A stretch of 64,000 nucleotides of DNA from Heliocidaris tuberculata (lineage: Eukaryota > Echinodermata > Echinoidea > Camarodonta > Echinometridae), in the NCBI GenBank assembly GCA_025618425.1, contig CM046847.1, forward strand, positions 5,342,441 through 5,406,440, in the 5' to 3' direction. The notes under the pieces are model-generated. The model did no database searches, was not told the origin of the DNA, and worked only from the letters and a program-made list of their open reading frames with translations. The translations under genes and the position numbers were made by a program. Below are positions 57,423 to 64,000 of this stretch, one piece after another; position 1 is the first letter of the stretch; every line of letters starts with the position of its first letter.

Positions 57423-59032
57423 GGAACAACTACAACATCCAAATACACACACATTATTGTTACAAAGATGCATGTGTACATCTAAAGTAAAGCTGTTAAG
57501 ATATTTTTAGATCTCTATGCAATCGTCCACTTATCCTTCACAACAAGAAACATCTGAGAGCATTTGACATACTAAAATAGAAGTCCAGTAATTATGCGAT
57601 TCAAGAACAAGCAATTCGGAGATGGAAAAGATACAAGGTGGTGAATAAAATTATGAGAACCAGATACAAAAGAGTACTTTACAGGAGCTACAAAAAAGGA
57701 TAAGAAGAATGTTTTTCCAACATAACATCCCAACATTACCACAAGGACAAACCCACTTCTTCTTTTACAGGAGAGAAAGCAATTCTGAAGTTGTGACATA
57801 CAAAAAATTCATTCTTTAAAATACACATTATTTTATCTGAAACCTCTTAGACTTGAGAATCTCAAGGACGATCAAAGAATTTACATATGATGTAAATAAT
57901 GTGGTTTTCTTCTTCCTCATTGTAGAGGCACCTTCAAAAGATAGTACATTTACCTCCTCTCAATTCCTTACTGTAATTCTCCCATGTATACAAGTTACTA
58001 CGTCAATTCTTTCCCTCTCTATTCACTGTTAGTAGAAAAAGCAAAGAACAATGTATAACTAGAAGATACTTGTTAAACATACAAATGTGTGAACTTCAGG
58101 GAAAATTGCAATATTCTCATTTCACCAGAGAGATTTCATTCAGCAGAGTAGAATCAATTAAATTTCTTCCATCACTCATCTGATTAATGCACTTCATTTA
58201 AAAGAATTGAATGACTGAGTGCATATTATATATCTGAAAATGTACTATGATTAAATTATTCACAATTTTAACAATTGTTTGAGTCTTAAGTGACAGTTTC
58301 TCTACTAGATGCATGCAAGACTGCATTGAATATCTCACAGTATACGTCATTATAATGGAATAAACCACTGTGAAGGAAGAAATTACTCGCTGCCCAAGGT
58401 ATATTCACATCTATTGACGTGACAGGGATACTCCTTGAATAGGTGCAACAGAGTGGGGGATTGCAAACATGCTTAAGAAAGGACGGGTGCCCCTTAATGT
58501 GGTTGAATACTGATGATATGCCACTCAAACCTCAAACCAGTACCAATGTTAAAGATAAAGTTGAGTTCTGGTCACGCGATTACTTTGTGAAAGACACTGT
58601 CTCAAAGCAATTGGGAAAGGTTGATCATTTCTAAATAAGAATTGTTGTATTTTGTGAGACTTCAGAATCATCAAAATGATAAGACATTTACCCAATCTCG
58701 CTGAATATCACATGCACTGCACACAGAAATGGGTATATGGGACTGTAAACACATGTTGCATGGATAGACCCGAAAAAAGAAAAAAAAACAATTTTTTTTG
58801 AGGATACATGTATTTAAAAAAAACACAACCCTGATGATGTTGTCAGGGCAACAACATGCCTTTTTACGGTTGTTGAAAACCTGTGACAAGCCTTCATAAT
58901 TTTTTCTTTTTTTCTCATCATCATTTCAGACTGCCCAGGGGTGGGTACTTTTCATTTGAAATACCTGGAAGATATCCTTGAATAAACAATGGCGAAGGAA
59001 ATTGTCTAGGAGAAGAATAAGATAAATCATGG

Positions 59033-59580
59033 CTTTGGGACTTGTTCAGTATTTCTCCCAGGCTCCCTGAAGGAATGAAGAGGAGAGATGGGAAGAAGGA
59101 GGACTGAGGGAGGGGATGGGTTGGGAGGCTTTGTCTTGGATCTTTAAACAACAAAATAATAAAAATCATTGCTTTGAGACTTGATCAGTATTTCTCCTAG
59201 GATCCCAGCATGGAATTGATAGGAGAGATGGGGCGGATGGGATGAGAGGCTCTGCTGTCTTGGATCTTTTCAAACAATGAAAAAGGAGAATTCTGATTGA
59301 GACTTGTTTAGTGTATCTCCAAGGCTCCTGAAGAGCTGCATAGGAGGGATGGGGAAGAGAGAGGGGCAGATGGAAGGGATGGGAGCTTTATCTTGGATAC
59401 TTTTACAACATTAAATGGGAGAAATGGTTGATTTCAACTGTTGCCATTCAACTGTTTCTCCCAGGTCTCCTCAGAGGGGTTTGAAGAGGGGTGGGATGGG
59501 AAGGGGAGATGGAAGGGGAAGTAAGAGGGGTTAGGAGGGGAGATGGGGTGGAGGAAGGGGGGTATTGTCTTGAATCTTTT
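59033..59580. repeat. Minisatellite, about 130-bp period, four diverged units
   Basis: Units start near 59033, 59172, 59298 and 59430. Each has a 'gagacttgttcagtatttctcc' type start without its middle base run conserved, a purine-rich centre with 'gagatggg' and an end with 'gtcttggatctttt'. Unit lengths vary from 126 to 150 bases. Confidence 0.75.
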
Positions 59581-59699
59581 AAATTATGGATAACTCCTTG
59601 GCAAATGCCTTACGATGGCCTGTCGAGCAATGATGGGTGGCTTGGTATTATGGCGTGCATGCTGAAAGGTTATGGTGCCATGTATGATTACTGTTTCAC

Positions 59700-61568
59700 T
59701 TTCTGATTACTTTACACAATGGACATGCATGTCTTTTAAAGATGAGAAGACATTTTATACATTTGCTACATTGCTTTTGAGAAGGATAGTAACAGGGCAT
59801 TTGTGACCTTTTCACTCACTATCTCGAATAATACAGATAGATTTTTGCTACTAACCCTTTGACTCCCATATACATGTAGGCAATAATAAATGTCAAAAAT
59901 TTCTAAAGTGAATCTATAATTATGTGTTTACTTTACACAAATAAAAGACAGTCTTTCTTATAGAAATTAAAAACATGTTCATGAAGTATGGAGTTTGATA
60001 TCATGAAACATTGAGTGTACCAAGATAAACACTGAAGAAAAAAAATCAAGAATTTGAAATCTGGGGTCACAATATTTTATCAGGGTATGTGTATTCCCAT
60101 ACACTTTGTCCATAAATTTGGTGGGCACCATAGCATCCATGTACCTAAAAATAGATTTCAAGTTTAAACAATATCATGCTTTTCTTAATGTCCAATTATG
60201 TACATCAACCACATTTTGTAGCATGATGAATGAATGAAAGAACTTAATCAGCAAAATTGGATTACGTATTGGGTCTGAGCATTTCTGAGAAAGTGTCTAG
60301 ACACAGTGAAGGTTTTACAAATACTTAAACAAAGAGTAAGACAAAAATAGAACATGTAGAGATGCAGGGTCAGAGGGAGAAAGAGAGAAAGAAAGCAGAG
60401 AAAAAGAGATATAGAGTAAAGAGAGAGAGAGCGGAAGACATTGTGAAATCATCAACACAAAGGAGACACAAATCAAAGATCAAGACAGCTGACAGACTAA
60501 TTACGCTAATGAAAAAAAAAGTACACAGTGACTGATCAGATTTAAAGATTTTCACCCCAAACTTCTATGTCATGTCATTCTTCCAACTTCCAAAAACTGT
60601 TCTAAGATTATCATCTATTTCAGTTTTCTTTTAAAAAATTTTTCAAGAAACATATGGTCTAAAAAGCACCCCCCCCCCCTCTTCCTATAGGAATCTTTTT
60701 GATGCTTTGCACATGATTGCTAGAATTACTATCATTGTGGGTGCACATATCGATTGGCTATGTAATTATGTATTGAATGTCATCGTCAAATTTGTTTGTC
60801 TGAGTAGGAACATTATTAAAGCAACCTTTTGTCCACTAGACTTGTCCACTGGACTGCAATATGGAAGGACATTGGGGAACCTGTACTGACTGCTAAGGAG
60901 AGCAGTCGCTGATTTTCAATTTAGCAACAACAGCCATGGCCACTTATAAATCAACCTGCGTGCTCTGATTATATCAGGGTCTGATGAGAGTGGAGGCATC
61001 GCACACGGGTGGAAGAGACGAATAAGGACTCGCACAAGCTGACCCCTATCTAACTAATAGATCGTCCCTATTCATGAGGGTAAATTTGGGAATTATTATC
61101 CGGCAAATCTGGTTAGTCTGCATTAGTAGTAGGCACTGGGATTCCGATGATTTCTGGTGATGTCTGCACAGTGGACAGGAGCAGATTATCAAGTACCTCT
61201 AAGGCACTGTTCTCACTTTCCAATTTAATGTTTTATGGTATCCTAATGCAATACAGGATCATCTCCATTCCAGATGCTCTTCCACTGAATGTTTTACAAA
61301 GAAATCTATATAAAGAACAAATGCTTGAATTTTTTTTGTAAAACAGTTTTATGGAATCCAGACACTCCTAGCACTACTTTTCTACCTTGCGAGAGGATCT
61401 ACCTTAATCACCTTAATAAACACTTGAGTTAAAAACTCATATGAGTTTGTCTGAGGCAGGACACAATCCACTCTACTGGTTGTTTCGTATGATCTTGGAA
61501 AAGAAATAGACTATGTGACCATAAATGTCATCATTATGTGAATACTTCTACTGTAGTATACATGGGGG
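59700..61568. other. Non-coding stretch
   Basis: No recognisable exon. A GA-rich tract lies at 60360-60435 and a poly-C run at 60669. The region 60930-61140 has higher complexity and GC than its surroundings and no repeat I recognise. Confidence 0.4.
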
Positions 61569-61950
61569 TACTCGTTTTTCCGAAGGTTCATATTTCCGAA
61601 GGTTCGTAATTCCGAAACACAAATTTCTCATAGCAGGGGGGTTCATAATTCTGAAAATGAAATAGGGTCCATAATTCTGCACATTTGATAGATTACTCCA
61701 AAGGTTTGTTATTCCTAAGGTTCATGATTCAGAAAACGAAATAGCGTTCGTAATTCTGAAAATGAAAAATGGTTCATAATTCAGAAGATTCACAATTCCG
61801 AAAATGCAATAGAGCCCTACATAACTTTTTGGAATTACGAACCTTTGGAAATATGAACAATTTTTTTCATTTTCGGAATTATGAACCCTATTTCATTTTC
61901 AGAATTATGAACCATCATAGTAATGAACCTTCAGAATTATGAACCCTCAA
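61569..61950 (+). repeat. Reiterated 'ttccgaaggttcgtaa' element, copy 2
   Basis: Begins 'gggggtactcgtttttccga' and continues as variants of 'ttcgtaattccgaa' that switch orientation near 61830. It is the inverted counterpart of 55365-55700. Confidence 0.8.
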
Positions 61951-62248
61951 AAGAACTACATTTAACCCAAACCCTACATGATCTGCCAAAGCACAAAAAA
62001 AAACTAAAGACCACATGAGTTTTTTATATTGTTTCAAAAAGCATTTATAAGAATCACATGTACTGGGGAAAGATACTTGTATATAGCAATATAATCACAG
62101 TTCTAATTGGTTCCCACATTTTCCTTTTGAAATTGAGTACGAAAAAAAAGTTAAGAGATCACAGATAATGTATATACTAGGAGAGAAGTGGGATCTAAAT
62201 GACCTTTGAAATCCTCTTTCTGTTTGTTGATGTTTTCTGTGTATTCCT

Positions 62249-62396
62249 GGGCCCTGTTTCATAAAACTTGCCATCAATAACAACTGCCCCATTTCTATGA
62301 TAAAGTTGCCCACAGCCGATCAGATTCAAGGATTTCAGTAGCTTATAACAATTTTGTAACATGTTATTGATAACAAGTTTTTTTAAACGAGCCCCA
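62249..62396. mobile_element. MITE 'ggccctgtttcataaaactt' family, copy 3
   Basis: Left end 'gggccctgtttcataaaact', right end 'aagtttttttaaacgagccc' in degenerate inverted form. The core matches copies 1 and 2. Confidence 0.8.
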
Positions 62397-62948
62397 GGTC
62401 ACAAATGCATCAAAGGGGACCTTTAAAAAAATCCTTCAATCAATCATGAATTAAAATATATAGTGACAGAATCTAAAAGAATAAGAACATGTACATATAT
62501 GTAAACCAATTTATACAAAAGACGTCATAACCTGAAAAAATTGCGTAACAAGACAGTGTGCGAAAACAAAAGTCAATGGAAATAAACCTTCAGTAATTTA
62601 TGGTAATAATTATACCATTGTATATTCTTGCTATCTCTGGCTCTAATCCTCATGTAAAAAAAAAATACAGGAATGATATAACTGTAATGATGTAAGTACA
62701 ACTTCCCAAACCGAAAGATGACAATCAAACTGACCTAGATTGTACTAGTTACCCTGCAGTGGCATATCCAGCATATAGAGACAGCATATGGAGGCAGCAT
62801 ATCTTCACCCCCCCCCCCCCCTCCCCCACACACCAACTTAATGTAAGGAAAATAAATATTCATATAAATTTGCAGTGGGTTGAGGATATACAGAGCTGCC
62901 CTGCTAATTCCTCCTCACACCCCCTTCCCCAACCCACCCTGTAAAACT

Positions 62949-62979
<31 letters not shown>

Positions 62980-64000
62980 GCTCAACAGTTTCTTGACAAG
63001 CCACTGCACAGCTTACATTTATACACAATAATATGGAAATTGCTATCTGAAGTAACCTTGCCTGTACTGCCTCTTTCCAGCAAAGAGGGATTAAAGGATT
63101 TGTGTCATAATCTGGAGCATCATTCGTAAGAAAATCCGGACATATTGGTCTAGTTTTGGCATTATGTGCAATGATCACTGACTGAAAATCCCAAATGATT
63201 GATTAGTTATTCAGCAGTCAGGATCTTGCTTGTTTCATAATCGTATTTCTTCTGAAGACAAATTATAAAAATGCCAAATGACCTCAAAAAACTTTTTAAA
63301 ACTGTTTTTAAAAATAACATTATTCTCTGTTTGAAATTCTAAATTAGTCTTTATCTTTTAAAATGAAGTATGTGAATGAAACCAGAGGACAAGACCTATG
63401 AATTATAAAGTATAAATTCTTTTTTATATAAGATGTGATTATGCAACAAAATCTAAGTGCTATGTTTAATTGTATATCATTTCTAAAGATTCCAAAATTT
63501 TTAACCAATATGTGTGTAATAGATGTACATGTACATGTACATGCAGGTACATTATACGCTCTTACCAACATCAAAAAGTGCAATAAAGTTTCCAACTGAA
63601 ACAGCCACTAAAGGCCACCAAATAGCCCCAAATTTTGATTCTTTACGACAAATGTTTTATTGAAAATTTAAAAATAAAATCATTTTGAGGGTTGACTTAA
63701 ACCGTTTATATCTACCAAAAACGTGGCATAACCTCTGGAGGTTGTGCCTTGTCATCCTTTGTCCAATGTAGATATAAACGCTCGCAGCACAAAGGACAAA
63801 GCGTAAACACGGCACAAACATTTATCCGGCCATCTCTATTAACCGGCCATGTCTTCCGGCCAGTTCGTCATGCAATTCAACCAAAAGCCTTGGAAACAGG
63901 AACACCATGGGCAATTTTCTTTTTAATTTTATTTCATTTCATCTCTTACAAATAAAAAGATCATTTGCAATCATCAACTACACCAAGAAAACATAAATTT
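62397..64000. other. Non-coding stretch to the window end
   Basis: Contains poly-C runs at 62809 and 62953 (the latter about 27 C), AT-rich sequence, and three 'ccggcca' motifs at 63826, 63843 and 63856. No exon was identified. Confidence 0.4.

Noticed and set aside
59491..59706. 71-codon + strand frame, second half protein-like
   Set aside because: The first half is minisatellite; the 59590-59670 part is somewhat coding-like, but no family, splice partner or conservation can be shown.
1..64000. tRNA and rRNA genes
   Set aside because: I looked for T-loop and anticodon-arm patterns and conserved rRNA segments by eye and found none; the only tRNA-related match is the retrotransposon primer site.

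Overview
This is a eukaryotic, intron-rich, AT-biased nuclear window from an animal genome that is dense in mobile elements. The protein families, the palindromic MITEs, the C/G homopolymer runs and a vertebrate-type telomere repeat all fit a marine deuterostome. An echinoderm such as a sea urchin is my best guess, but that is inference. No bacterial operons, rRNA, tRNA or CRISPR arrays were seen.

Layout. (1) 1-2300: repeat-rich DNA with inverted repeats and a run of short perfect hairpins. (2) 2311-10875 and 14313-23618: two tandem copies of a duplicated segment, each carrying a six-exon cytochrome P450 gene of the CYP2 clan on the + strand. The second copy (14581-22455) is intact at 517 codons. 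The first (2595-9360) has a 2-base deletion in exon 4 and stops before the haem cysteine. The copies differ by several clean mobile-element insertions. Between them lie a decayed non-LTR retrotransposon on the - strand and a large inverted repeat. (3) 24987-31230, - strand: five exons of a short-chain dehydrogenase of the RDH8/HSD17B1 type, lacking only a first exon. Its introns hold a TTAA-flanked palindrome and an interstitial telomeric repeat. (4) 32555-38491: a Ty3/gypsy-type LTR retrotransposon with nearly identical LTRs, a tRNA-Trp-type primer site, a 4-bp target duplication, a LINE 3' fragment inserted in pol, and a frameshift. (5) 38492-46560: gene-poor DNA with a 566-bp near-perfect palindrome bounded by a 9-bp duplication, plus further MITEs. 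(6) 46969-54807, - strand: six 3' exons of a CCDC142 orthologue, whose N-terminal exons were not found. (7) 54808-64000: mostly non-coding, with MITEs, a repeat built from a reiterated short unit in both orientations, a minisatellite and a few weak exon-like islands.

The three host genes look functionally unrelated apart from the P450 pair. The P450 and the dehydrogenase are both oxidoreductases of the kind that act on steroid or retinoid-like lipids, but nothing here shows that they work together. Most of the unusual structure is in the mobile elements and in how they separate the two P450 copies.
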